A stretch of DNA of 64,000 nt from the NCBI GenBank assembly GCA_046290495.1, contig JBKAGT010000005.1, forward strand, positions 62,001-126,000. The letters run 5' to 3'. This document shows, one piece after another, positions 1-8,759 of this stretch. Below the pieces are notes generated by a model that did not search any database, had not been told where the DNA came from, and saw only the letters and a list, made by a program, of their open reading frames with translations. How positions within the stretch are numbered: the stretch's first letter is position 1; every line of letters begins with the position of its first letter. Source of the stretch: PGYR01 sp046290495 (lineage in GTDB: Bacteria > Bacteroidota > Ignavibacteria > Kapaibacteriales > UBA2268). Made by a program: the position numbers and the translations under genes.

Positions 1-519
1 AACTAAAATACCAATTCTTTCTTTCTGTACAAATGGACTAATTAACTTAAGTAAACCATAAGAATCTACTATTGAAGTCGGTTCATCGGTTACTAACATT
101 AAGGTCAAATCAGACATAATACAAGACTGTAATACAACCTCATCTGCACCTGGCATAGTATCAATTACAACATAGTCATACTTGCTTAAATCTTTAATTT
201 CATCATATATTTCAACAAACTTTCTGCTGTGTTCCTCATTCTCTCTGTCACTAAGAGGACTATCTATTATCAAGTGAAAATTATTGTTCACTTTAAATAT
301 TATCTCTTCAAATTTAAGATTTCCATTTAAGTAATCATTTAGTCTAAAAATCGGGTCCACGCCTAGAATAAGATGCAAGTTAGGAAAATTCAAATTTGAG
401 TCCCACAATAGCACTTTCGAATTCTTTGAAAGTAAATTCGCCAAATTAGCAGCTACGAAGCTTTTTCCAACCCCACCTTTACCGCTACAGATTGTTATGA
501 ATTTAGTCTCATTTAACAT
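1..519 (-). CDS. flhG: FlhG/MinD-like ParA-family ATPase (C-terminus beyond window)
   Basis: The first 173 residues are visible; the rest lies beyond the left edge. The protein opens with a deviant Walker A motif, SGKGGVGKS (residues 12-20), followed by the WDSN stretch where MinD/ParA proteins carry a conserved Asp, and later DYVVIDTMPG, the Walker B region. The family includes FlhG/YlxH, a membrane-associated ATPase that controls flagellar number together with FlhF. The ATG at 519 overlaps the end of flhF by 11 bases, so the two are almost certainly co-transcribed and translationally coupled. The assignment to FlhG rather than MinD rests on this neighbour. No Shine-Dalgarno is evident. Confidence 0.9.
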   Translation of the reverse strand, partial: MLNETKFITICSGKGGVGKSFVAANLANLLSKNSKVLLWDSNLNFPNLHLILGVDPIFRLNDYLNGNLKFEEIIFKVNNNFHLIIDSPLSDRENEEHSRKFVEIYDEIKDLSKYDYVVIDTMPGADEVVLQSCIMSDLTLMLVTDEPTSIVDSYGLLKLISPFVQKERIGILV

Positions 520-1513
520 CTTTCACCAAAAACTTCATTAAAGTAGACTTATCAAATACCTCGAAATCATCCGGTATATCTCCTCCAGTGGAATAAAAAA
601 CTAATGGAGCATCTGTGTTCAATACCAAATCAATTATATTCTGAATATTTAAATTTTTATCAGTAAAAGAAAAACACAAAAAATTATGCTCATAATAACT
701 AAGGCATTTATTAATATATTCCTTGTCTAATACAGTTGGAAGAATAAGTATGTTTTCGGCTTTGTTAGAGGTAATTTTAAATTCACTGTATGTGTCAATT
801 AATACTAAGTCATATCCTTTACTTTTCTTAATTATCTCAGACAAATCTTCTAACTTGCTAATACTATTATAATCAAATCCCAATGACCTACATTGAATTT
901 CTAGTATGTCTTTATCACCAAAATTATAATTGTTAGTGTTAATAATTAGAATCTTAGACGAATGCATTATCTTATGAATAGTAGCATATTTGAGAATCAT
1001 AGATGTTTTGCCGCTACCAGCAGGTCCTACAAAACTGAATATTTGCTGTGAAAGCTTCTTCTCAAGTAAATTAGAGAATTTAATCTTAGATGCAATTAAA
1101 TTTATAGCTTCTTTGATATCTAAATCTGAATTTATATTTCTACTGAGTTCTTTTACAACTTCAAGAGCAAATATATCATCATAACCAATGTCAATCAATT
1201 GCTTATATACTTTTTGAGAATTATTATCTAAAAACTCTAGCAATGGGTAGGCTACTTGTGATAATAATAAATCTAATTTTGAATTGTGTTTATCAACTTT
1301 ATTTATACCAGTTATTTCTGATTGGTTACTACCATAATTCTCATTTGATTTATTCTTATTGTCTATAGCAGCTACAATTTCTAATTTTTCAGTTTTATTC
1401 TGTTCATCTTTTACAGTTCTGGTTGACAATATAACTGCATCTTCGCCAAGCTTGTCTTTTACCAACTGCTTGCCTTCTGCTAAGTTTTTTGCTGTTATTT
1501 TTTTAATTCTCAT
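509..1513 (-). CDS. flhF: FlhF-type SRP-family GTPase with degenerate G motifs
   Basis: This is a flagellar placement factor of the SRP GTPase family, 334 residues. The N-terminus (MRIKKITAKNLAEGKQLVKD, then LGEDAVILSTR) is the FlhF signature. A P-loop GPAGSGKTS sits near residue 163. The later nucleotide motifs are unusual: the region matching DTYR reads NNYN, the DTAGR motif reads DTYSE, and the expected TKxD guanine-specificity motif is replaced by FTDKN. P-loop binding may be kept while GTP specificity and hydrolysis are altered or lost. It lies directly upstream of flhG, matching the conserved flhF-flhG order. Both act at the inner face of the membrane at the cell pole. Confidence 0.9.
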   Translation of the reverse strand: MRIKKITAKNLAEGKQLVKDKLGEDAVILSTRTVKDEQNKTEKLEIVAAIDNKNKSNENYGSNQSEITGINKVDKHNSKLDLLLSQVAYPLLEFLDNNSQKVYKQLIDIGYDDIFALEVVKELSRNINSDLDIKEAINLIASKIKFSNLLEKKLSQQIFSFVGPAGSGKTSMILKYATIHKIMHSSKILIINTNNYNFGDKDILEIQCRSLGFDYNSISKLEDLSEIIKKSKGYDLVLIDTYSEFKITSNKAENILILPTVLDKEYINKCLSYYEHNFLCFSFTDKNLNIQNIIDLVLNTDAPLVFYSTGGDIPDDFEVFDKSTLMKFLVKDVK

Positions 1514-1731
1514 AAACTGTAAAATTCAATTCTTTAAATAAAAATACTTAAAATAATATATGCTTTTCAGATTACTTTCTTCTAGCAGAAATTGTACCAC
1601 AAATTCTATAATGTGCTTTCAAAAATCAAACTATTGAAATAGAAACAAATATTAACAATTTTAAATAGTAATGTTGAAAATTATAAACTATAGTAATATA
1701 CCTAAAGTTAATTAAATAGAATAATTTTTCT

Positions 1732-1739
1732 TAATTTTG
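1732..1739 (+). promoter_or_regulatory. Candidate TAnnTTTG -7 box upstream of transketolase
   Basis: TAATTTTG matches the Bacteroidota primary-sigma -7 consensus TAnnTTTG and ends 27 bases before the ATG at 1767. It is the only plus-strand match I see in the 253-base gap 1514-1766. I saw no TPP-riboswitch-like motif in that gap. No clear -33 TTTG accompanies it, so this is a sequence match only. Confidence 0.5.
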
Positions 1740-1766
1740 AATACTATATAAAAACAATATCTTAGA

Positions 1767-2642
1767 ATGAATTTGAATATCAATTTTTCCGAAAAAACCT
1801 TCGACAACAAGCCACGTGAATTTGATCAATATGATGAAATTTCCACAACAATAAGACAAGACATAATCAAGAGTTTAGTTTTAGCTAAATCTGGACATCC
1901 TGGTGGACCATTAGGTATAACAGATGTAATGTCTGTATTATACTTTGGTGGGCAAATGAAGTATGATAGTTCTAATCCAAGCTGGAATGAAAGAGACAGA
2001 TTTGTACTATCTGCTGGACACATGGCTCCTGTACAATATTCTGTACTTGCTAGAGCAGGCTATTTCCCTACTGAAGAACTTAAGACTTTAAGAAAGTTTG
2101 GTTCAAGATTGCAAGGCCATCCGGGACTGGATGTCCACTTACCTGGTATAGAAACTTCATCAGGTTCATTGGGTCAAGGTGTTTCCATTGCTGTAGGTAT
2201 GGCAATGTCTGATAAGCTAATTGACAAAAATGATAGAAAAGTATATTGTATTACCGGAGATGGTGAGCTACAAGAAGGTGCGAGCTGGGAAGCAGCTATG
2301 GCAGCTGGAAGTCATAAATTAAGCAACCTCTGTTGGATAGTTGATAACAATGATTGCCAGATTGATGGAAGAGTTGAAAATATATTATCAGTATACCCAC
2401 TTAAAGAGAAATTTGAAGCATTTAATTTTGATGTTATTGAAATAGATGGACATAACTACAAAGAAATACTTTCTGCTTTCGAGAAATTTGAAAAAAATAG
2501 AGAGAATGGTGATAAGCCAACATGTATAGTTGCGAAAACTTATATGGGTAAGGGTGTTTCATTTATGAATGATAAATATCAGTGGCATGGAGTTCCACCT
2601 AATGAAGAGGAAGCTGAGAAGGCGTTAAAAGAATTGGTGTAG
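1767..2642 (+). CDS. tkt: Transketolase, N-terminal (TPP-binding) subunit
   Basis: This is the N-terminal half of a split transketolase, 291 residues. It binds thiamine diphosphate and supports two-carbon ketol transfer in the non-oxidative pentose phosphate pathway. The motif GHPGGPLG lies near residue 43, and the TPP fold motif runs from GDGELQEG to DNND around residues 165-195. The protein ends before the pyrimidine-binding domain, which is supplied by the gene at 3286. The stop is three bases before a lipoprotein gene, and the C-terminal subunit follows that gene, so all three probably share a transcript. Function is certain at family level; that the two subunits form the active enzyme is inferred. 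Confidence 0.96.
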   Translation: MNLNINFSEKTFDNKPREFDQYDEISTTIRQDIIKSLVLAKSGHPGGPLGITDVMSVLYFGGQMKYDSSNPSWNERDRFVLSAGHMAPVQYSVLARAGYFPTEELKTLRKFGSRLQGHPGLDVHLPGIETSSGSLGQGVSIAVGMAMSDKLIDKNDRKVYCITGDGELQEGASWEAAMAAGSHKLSNLCWIVDNNDCQIDGRVENILSVYPLKEKFEAFNFDVIEIDGHNYKEILSAFEKFEKNRENGDKPTCIVAKTYMGKGVSFMNDKYQWHGVPPNEEEAEKALKELV

Positions 2643-2645
2643 ATT

Positions 2646-3293
2646 ATGAAAATTTGGATTTATATCATATTCGTATCAGTCTTATTGTTGAGCTGTTCTA
2701 AAGAAACTAATGAACCTGAATTAAAAATTAATGAGAAAGGATTAGAGACTGAGAAACCCATAGACAATCAAATTACTGATATAAAAATAAATGAAGAAGT
2801 AGATAAAGAAGTTGACTCTTCACTTATAGTTAAAGTTGAATCAAAGGATTTAGTAAATCCTAAGAAATTATTCGACTATTACCCTGAGAAGTATAAGGAA
2901 TTAGAATTAATTAAAAATTCAAATGGACTCACTTCCAGTGGTTTGGGAAAGTACACTACTTCAACAGGTGTTATGCAATCAGGGGAGAAGTATCTGAGAT
3001 TAAGATTATCAGATTATTTTGATACAAAGTATATACCAGAGTATAGTAAATATGTTAATATTCCTTCTTCGGATATAAACTTTGAATATTTTCCGATAGT
3101 AAAGGATGATTACTACGGATATTTACAATGGCATAGAGTCTCAGACTTTGGTATAGTAAACGTGATAATAGCTAACAGATTCAATTTATTCATTGAAATT
3201 GATGGATATTCAGAATTAAAAGATAGTTATAGTGATTTGATAGAAAAATTTGATTTAAAAAAACTAAAAGAACTTAAAAACAGCAATGGCTAA
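2646..3293 (+). CDS. Uncharacterised lipoprotein between the transketolase halves
   Basis: This 215-residue protein has a short type II signal peptide with lipobox LLSC (Cys17), then a charged low-complexity linker rich in Glu, Lys and Asn to about residue 70, then a globular part. I do not recognise the family. It starts three bases after the first transketolase subunit and overlaps the ATG of the second by eight bases (ATGGCTAA), so translation is likely coupled. The placement splits a pair that is usually adjacent. The globular part is rich in Tyr and Asp and has no visible catalytic motif. It is expected at the outer or inner membrane surface, with no obvious tie to sugar metabolism. Confidence 0.85.
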   Translation: MKIWIYIIFVSVLLLSCSKETNEPELKINEKGLETEKPIDNQITDIKINEEVDKEVDSSLIVKVESKDLVNPKKLFDYYPEKYKELELIKNSNGLTSSGLGKYTTSTGVMQSGEKYLRLRLSDYFDTKYIPEYSKYVNIPSSDINFEYFPIVKDDYYGYLQWHRVSDFGIVNVIIANRFNLFIEIDGYSELKDSYSDLIEKFDLKKLKELKNSNG

Positions 3294-4302
3294 AATAGAA
3301 CAATATGGTAGTAAAACTACTAGAGATGGTTTCGGACATGGACTAATGGAATTAGGAGAACGAAACGAAAATGTCGTAGCAATAGGTGCAGACGTAACTG
3401 GTTCAGTAAAAACTTCATATTTCAGAGATAAATTCCCTGATAGGTTTATATCTGTTGGAGTTTCTGAACAAAATGCTACTACTGTAGCTGCTGGTCTTGC
3501 ACTTTCTGGGAAGATTCCTTTTTTCTCTAGCTATAGCGCTTTTGCAGCTTTCAGGAATGCCGATCAACTTAGAGTTTCAGTTTGCTACAACGAAGCAAAC
3601 GTCAAAATAGGTGGAGGACACTCTGGTATTACAGTTGGGCCAGACGGGGCTACACATCAGTCATTAGAAGAAGTTGCTTTTTTAAGGACTTTACCTAATC
3701 TCACACTTGTATGTCCTGCTGACTATGAGCAAGCTAAAAAGGCCACTATAGCAATTGGCGAAATGGTTGGGCCTGCTTATATAAGATTTGGTAGACCATC
3801 AGTACCAATGTTTACTAAACCAGAGGATGAGTTTATCTTAGGCAAAGCAGACGTTTTACAAGATGGAGTAGATATTACTTTAGTAGCAAATGGTATTATG
3901 GTTTGGGAATCTATCAAAGCTGCTGAGGCGTTAAAAGAAAAACATAATATAAATGCAGAAGTAATTAATTGCCATACTATTAAACCAATTGATGAAAAGA
4001 CATTAGTAGATTCAGCTAGGAAAACAGGTGCTATGGTAGTTTCTGAAGAGCATCAGGTACACGGTGGACTTGGTGGTGCTATCGCTGAGGTTATGGTTAA
4101 AAACTACCCAATTCCAATGGAAATTGTAGGAATGAGAGATTCCTTTGGTGGTAGTGGTGAGCCATTTGAGCTTATGGAAAAATATAAGCTAACATGGCGC
4201 GAAATATATGCTTCTGCTTTAGTTGCAATTGATAGAAAAACTAACGATAATTATGGTATTAGAAAAATAAAAGAAATCGCTGAGTATTCTGATAAATTAT
4301 AA
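3286..4302 (+). CDS. tkt: Transketolase, C-terminal subunit
   Basis: The pyrimidine-binding and C-terminal domains of a split transketolase, 338 residues. GVSEQN (near residue 64) carries the glutamate that activates the thiamine cofactor. GPDGATHQ and the later SEEHQVHGGLGGA stretch are conserved in the transketolase/DXS C-terminal family. It needs the subunit encoded at 1767 to complete the active site. The ATG lies inside the last codons of the preceding lipoprotein gene. An intrinsic terminator follows within 25 bases of the stop and ends the operon. Confidence 0.96.
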   Translation: MAKIEQYGSKTTRDGFGHGLMELGERNENVVAIGADVTGSVKTSYFRDKFPDRFISVGVSEQNATTVAAGLALSGKIPFFSSYSAFAAFRNADQLRVSVCYNEANVKIGGGHSGITVGPDGATHQSLEEVAFLRTLPNLTLVCPADYEQAKKATIAIGEMVGPAYIRFGRPSVPMFTKPEDEFILGKADVLQDGVDITLVANGIMVWESIKAAEALKEKHNINAEVINCHTIKPIDEKTLVDSARKTGAMVVSEEHQVHGGLGGAIAEVMVKNYPIPMEIVGMRDSFGGSGEPFELMEKYKLTWREIYASALVAIDRKTNDNYGIRKIKEIAEYSDKL

Positions 4303-4325
4303 TTTTAGATACTTTACAAAATTAT

Positions 4326-4352
4326 AGGCGGTTCCAAGAATCGCCTTTTTTT
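4326..4352 (+). terminator. Rho-independent terminator after the transketolase operon
   Basis: A nine-base-pair stem (AGGCGGTTC with GAATCGCCT, one G-U pair) has a CAA loop and is followed directly by seven T. It lies between the transketolase stop and cca, whose ATG begins only about eight bases downstream. Confidence 0.88.
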
Positions 4353-4360
4353 ATATATAT

Positions 4361-5770
4361 ATGAAGATTGAAATTAAAGATAAAATACTAGAAACAATTG
4401 GATTAATTGCTGACGAATATGATTATGAGATTTATATAATCGGTGGTTATGTACGAGATAAAATACTGGGTATCAGTAAAACAGATTATGATATAACTGT
4501 TGTTGGTGATGCTATTAAGTTTGCTAATATTGTTGCTAAAAAACTAGATACAAAAGTAGTAGAATACGCTAGATTTAGAACTGCTTTGGTACCTTACAAC
4601 AAAGTCCAGATTGAGTTTGTTGGTACTAGAATTGAAGAATATACTAAAGGCTCTAGAAAACCTAAAGTGGTTGAAGGAACCCTTTTTGATGATATAAAAA
4701 GAAGAGATTTTACTGTAAATACACTTGCAGCATCACTTAATAAAAGTAACTTTGGTGTAGTAATAGATGAATTTAATGGGTTAAAACATATTGAAGAAAA
4801 GCTTTTAGTTACACCACTTGACCCAATTGTCACATATAAAGATGACCCTTTGAGGATGATGAGAGCAGCAAGATTTGCATCTCAATTAAAATTCAATATA
4901 GAAGAAGAGTCGTTCCAATCTATAAAATCTGTAGCAACAGAAATAGTTAATATATCGCAAGAACGAGTTACTGATGAGTTTTTCAAGATTCTAAAAACTG
5001 AAAAGCCTAGTATTGGTCTTAACGTTCTTATGGATACTGGATTGCTTGAGATTATATTCCCAGAAGTTTATAATCTAAGAGGAGTAGATAAAGTTGAGAA
5101 AAATGGTAGAGTATATGCTCACAAAGATGTTTTTTACCATACTCTAGAAGTTATAGATAATATCAGTCAGATGACAGATAATGTTTGGTTAAGGTTTGTT
5201 GCGTTGATGCATGATATAGCTAAACCTCCTACTAAAAGATTCAGTGATAGTAATGGATGGACTTTTCACGGGCATGAAGAACTGGGTGCAAGGTGGCAAA
5301 AGAGGATTTTCAGAAAATTGAAATTACCGATGGACAAGTTGCCTTATGTAGAAAAATTAGTTCGACTTCATCAAAGACCAATGGCATTAGTTGATGAAGA
5401 AGCAACAGACAGTGCATACAGAAGATTAGCAGCTCAAGCTGGAAATGATTTAGAAGATTTGTTTGTTCACTGTAAAGCTGATATAACTACGAAGAATGAA
5501 AGAAAAGCTGAAAAATATTTAAAAAATTATGATAGAGTACTTGAAAAAATACTTCAGGTACAAGAAAATGACAAACTGAAGGAATTTCAATCTCCTGTGA
5601 GAGGTGAAGAAATTATGAATATTTGTAATATCAAACCATCAAAACTTGTAGGCTTAATAAAGAATGAAATAGAAGAAGCAATTCTAGAAGGAATTATTCC
5701 CAATGACTATGAAAAGGCAAAAGATTATTTTCTAGAGAATAAAGATGAATGGATTTCAAAATTCAAATAG
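4361..5770 (+). CDS. cca: CCA-adding tRNA nucleotidyltransferase with HD domain
   Basis: Adds or repairs the 3' CCA end of tRNA. The 469-residue protein begins with the class II polymerase-beta fold: IGGYVRD (near residue 27) and the metal-binding DYDITVVG (near residue 43). The tRNA-binding RRDFTVN and DPLRMMRAARFA segments follow. A C-terminal HD domain is marked by LMHDIAKP near residue 285, as in the longer HD-containing CCA/poly(A) polymerase group. The ATG sits just behind the terminator, leaving almost no leader and no Shine-Dalgarno. The stop is four bases from the stop of the convergent nuclease gene. Confidence 0.93.
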   Translation: MKIEIKDKILETIGLIADEYDYEIYIIGGYVRDKILGISKTDYDITVVGDAIKFANIVAKKLDTKVVEYARFRTALVPYNKVQIEFVGTRIEEYTKGSRKPKVVEGTLFDDIKRRDFTVNTLAASLNKSNFGVVIDEFNGLKHIEEKLLVTPLDPIVTYKDDPLRMMRAARFASQLKFNIEEESFQSIKSVATEIVNISQERVTDEFFKILKTEKPSIGLNVLMDTGLLEIIFPEVYNLRGVDKVEKNGRVYAHKDVFYHTLEVIDNISQMTDNVWLRFVALMHDIAKPPTKRFSDSNGWTFHGHEELGARWQKRIFRKLKLPMDKLPYVEKLVRLHQRPMALVDEEATDSAYRRLAAQAGNDLEDLFVHCKADITTKNERKAEKYLKNYDRVLEKILQVQENDKLKEFQSPVRGEEIMNICNIKPSKLVGLIKNEIEEAILEGIIPNDYEKAKDYFLENKDEWISKFK

Positions 5771-5774
5771 AAAT

Positions 5775-8759
5775 CTAATCACGTTTCAGTAATTTTATTT
5801 CCTTCTTTTCAAACATTGTATTCTCTTTGAATGCAGAATAGTTTAGAGTTATCAAATCCACCAATTCTTTGTAAATATTTTCTAATTCTTTATCACCATA
5901 TTTAACATCTGATTTATAATTTTCTTTATAGTTGAAGTAAAAATATTGCAATGCTTCTGGTTGTGCCTCATATCCACTTTCTTTTAATAGTTTTATAACT
6001 ATTTCACTATATACTATAAGCTGAGTATTGTTAGGAGTAGAAGGTTCTGAAGTTTTATAATCTATTATTTTAAATGATTTCTTATCATCAGATATATCAA
6101 TTCTATCAATTTTGCCTTTGAATTTTATTTGTTTTCCATTCAGATCAATTGATACATTGTCGAAATTATATTCTAGCGCAAGTATTGAAAATTCATTGTC
6201 TTCAACAATTTCATTAATTAATTCTTCGAACCACAGTACCAATAAACCTTGCTGATTATCATCACCAAGTAAATAAAATCTCTCTAATTCATAGTATTTG
6301 TGTTTATTCTCAAATCTTCCTAATATATCTTTCAGATTATTCTTAAATAGATCAATTACTTTTGCTTTATCTTTTGTTTCTATTTTAAAACTACTTTCAA
6401 AATGTTGTTTACCCTTACTAACAAATGTCTTTTTATTAGTAAGCGCTTTAAACTGTAGAAATGTATTCTCAGTAACTTTATGAATAATATTACCAAGTTC
6501 TAATCTCGTGAAATATATTTCTATATCCTCTGAATTCTCTAATTTTAATATTCTTTCATAAAAGTGATTATGTTTGTCAAATTTAATTGAATTTAACTCT
6601 GAGATATTAAATACTTTTTTACTTAGCTCTTTATCAATTTCTTCTTCCGACAAATTGCGACATACATTCAAATCTTCTATATTTCTGAAATTCTGGAGTC
6701 TTTCGTTGTTCTCTTTATTCCCGGTATCAAAAGAATCAATCGTATCACGTCTATTTATAATACTCTTTTGCCATATTTCTGTAGGACTTATATCACTTAA
6801 CGTAGATTCTATTTCGTTATCTGGTGAATTATTCTCATTGAAATAGCTAATAAATTGGGACTCTATTGCTAACTGAGCATCATTTTTATGATATCTGAAT
6901 ATATACTTTTTTGTATCATCATCTATGAAATCATAAAACTGCATAAATTCATTATAATAATGCCTTTCTTCAGAATCTGGAAGTAGTAACCCAAAAAGTT
7001 TGTCTGTACCAAAGGGAAGAGGTAACTTGTTTTCTACAGCACCTACCAATATTTTTACCTTATAATCCAATCCCCTTACTTGCTCAATTGAAGTAATATC
7101 AACTCCATATTTCTTCTTTTCTCGAATTTGGAATTTTGTAATGGAAAGTAGCCCTTTTAGATTATTAACATGATTGAAAAGTGACTGTTTAGAATTACCC
7201 ATATCAAGAGATGCTAGATTATCTATCAATTCTGTAAACTTATATAAAGCTCTTGAATCGCTTTCTATTTTTTCTGTATAATAGACCTTGTTCGTAAAGT
7301 CAGAATTATTTTTTGTAACATATCCATCTAATTCCAAGATTGATTTTTTAACTTTAAATCTTGAAATTAAAGTGTAAAGTAGTTTTACAAATTCTGAAGT
7401 GGTGTAATCTTTTATTTGATCAATATCTTTAAATAAGCTATTGATTCTTTCAAATTTTTCATTTAGAGTGTTTAGATTTCTTTCATCAAGATTCAAGTGA
7501 AAATCATCTATATCTTGATTTGTTTTTTTGTAGAGCTCTATCCTTGTCCTAAGTATATCCAAAAATTGGACAAATCCTTTACCTGGAATTCCTCCTATTA
7601 TCCTGAATTTTTTAGCAAGTGATAGAATATTACTTTTGTTTGATATACCTAAATCTAAATAAGGTGCAGCTAATAAATTTTCTAATGATGCAAAATTAAA
7701 ATCAGAAACAATGGCTTCCAATACATTAATAATACTAGATATAACAGGCGATTTAGAAAGTTCTAATCTATCATTTATGTTTGTAGGTATTTTGTTGTCA
7801 GCAAAAAATTCTTTGAACAACTGTGAATAATCGTCTGATTGACGTGAAACTACACATATTTCTGAAGGAAGATAATTTTCTTTGAGCAGTAAGTACTTGA
7901 CTAGTTGCGTTACTCCATAAACCTCTTCTCTTATATTACTATAATTATACAGTTCAATATTTGTCTGATTAATACTGAGCTCTTTCAGGTGTTTAGAGTA
8001 TTTGTCAATTACATCTGTGCAATCGATTACTTTTTCTTCTATGTTGTAGTCAAATAATTTTAATCCAATATTCTTTAGATCGGTATAAAGAATCATATTA
8101 GATTGAGTGAAACTTTTATTCCAATTAGTATTTACTATAATTGTATTTTTTTTGGACAAGGCCTCTAAAAACTCTAGCTCAGGCTGAGAAAATAAAATAA
8201 ATTCATCAAATATTAATAACTGATCTTCAAAGAATATTTTGTATTCAAACTCTTCAGTTAATTTTTTTAATGCCAAATGTAAATCAGTTAATCCTTTGCT
8301 AACGAGGCTGTTTTCATAGTTAGCAAGTATATTTGCAATGCTTAGTAATTTATCGGAATCGAACTCTTCTTTATTTGCTTTTTCATTCAAATTATCAAAT
8401 AAAATTTTAGAAGTAATTCCATCTCTTCTAAGTCCATTTATTTGACTACCAACCTGTTTAATAAAGTTGTAATTATCTTTATTATCTAACTCAGATATAG
8501 AGTTTATGATTAAGTTATTATACTGAAGTTCGTCAATTACCTCACCATTGTAATTTGATTCAAACAAATCAGAGATGAAATTATTGAAAGAGTAAATATT
8601 TGTTTGATTGAATGCTTTATCTGATTTAGTAAGTAGGTCAAAGTTATATTTTTGTGACAACTTTTCAGTTGAAGTAATAATGAAGTAATTATCATTATGA
8701 CTCTTATTTTCTATTATATCTGATATACTTCTGTAAGTTTTAGCATTGCTAAAAAACAT
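5775..8759 (-). CDS. AddB-like PD-(D/E)XK nuclease
   Basis: A large (994 residue) protein of the AddB/RexB type, expected in double-strand-break end processing for recombination. The clearest part is the C-terminal RecB-like nuclease: GKIDRID, then IIDYKT (near residue 900), then QLIVYSE, which supply the PD-(D/E)XK catalytic residues and the downstream Gln/Tyr. Upstream there is an inactive-helicase-like region with REEVYGVTQLVKYLL near residue 280 and no Walker A motif that I can see, as expected for AddB. I do not see the four-cysteine iron-sulfur cluster of Bacillus AddB. No AddA-like helicase lies in the window. Its ATG overlaps the upstream stop by one base (TAATG). Confidence 0.8.
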   Translation of the reverse strand: MFFSNAKTYRSISDIIENKSHNDNYFIITSTEKLSQKYNFDLLTKSDKAFNQTNIYSFNNFISDLFESNYNGEVIDELQYNNLIINSISELDNKDNYNFIKQVGSQINGLRRDGITSKILFDNLNEKANKEEFDSDKLLSIANILANYENSLVSKGLTDLHLALKKLTEEFEYKIFFEDQLLIFDEFILFSQPELEFLEALSKKNTIIVNTNWNKSFTQSNMILYTDLKNIGLKLFDYNIEEKVIDCTDVIDKYSKHLKELSINQTNIELYNYSNIREEVYGVTQLVKYLLLKENYLPSEICVVSRQSDDYSQLFKEFFADNKIPTNINDRLELSKSPVISSIINVLEAIVSDFNFASLENLLAAPYLDLGISNKSNILSLAKKFRIIGGIPGKGFVQFLDILRTRIELYKKTNQDIDDFHLNLDERNLNTLNEKFERINSLFKDIDQIKDYTTSEFVKLLYTLISRFKVKKSILELDGYVTKNNSDFTNKVYYTEKIESDSRALYKFTELIDNLASLDMGNSKQSLFNHVNNLKGLLSITKFQIREKKKYGVDITSIEQVRGLDYKVKILVGAVENKLPLPFGTDKLFGLLLPDSEERHYYNEFMQFYDFIDDDTKKYIFRYHKNDAQLAIESQFISYFNENNSPDNEIESTLSDISPTEIWQKSIINRRDTIDSFDTGNKENNERLQNFRNIEDLNVCRNLSEEEIDKELSKKVFNISELNSIKFDKHNHFYERILKLENSEDIEIYFTRLELGNIIHKVTENTFLQFKALTNKKTFVSKGKQHFESSFKIETKDKAKVIDLFKNNLKDILGRFENKHKYYELERFYLLGDDNQQGLLVLWFEELINEIVEDNEFSILALEYNFDNVSIDLNGKQIKFKGKIDRIDISDDKKSFKIIDYKTSEPSTPNNTQLIVYSEIVIKLLKESGYEAQPEALQYFYFNYKENYKSDVKYGDKELENIYKELVDLITLNYSAFKENTMFEKKEIKLLKRD

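Noticed and set aside
1514..1766. TPP riboswitch before the transketolase pair
   Set aside because: No TPP-type conserved core such as CTGAGA seen in the gap.
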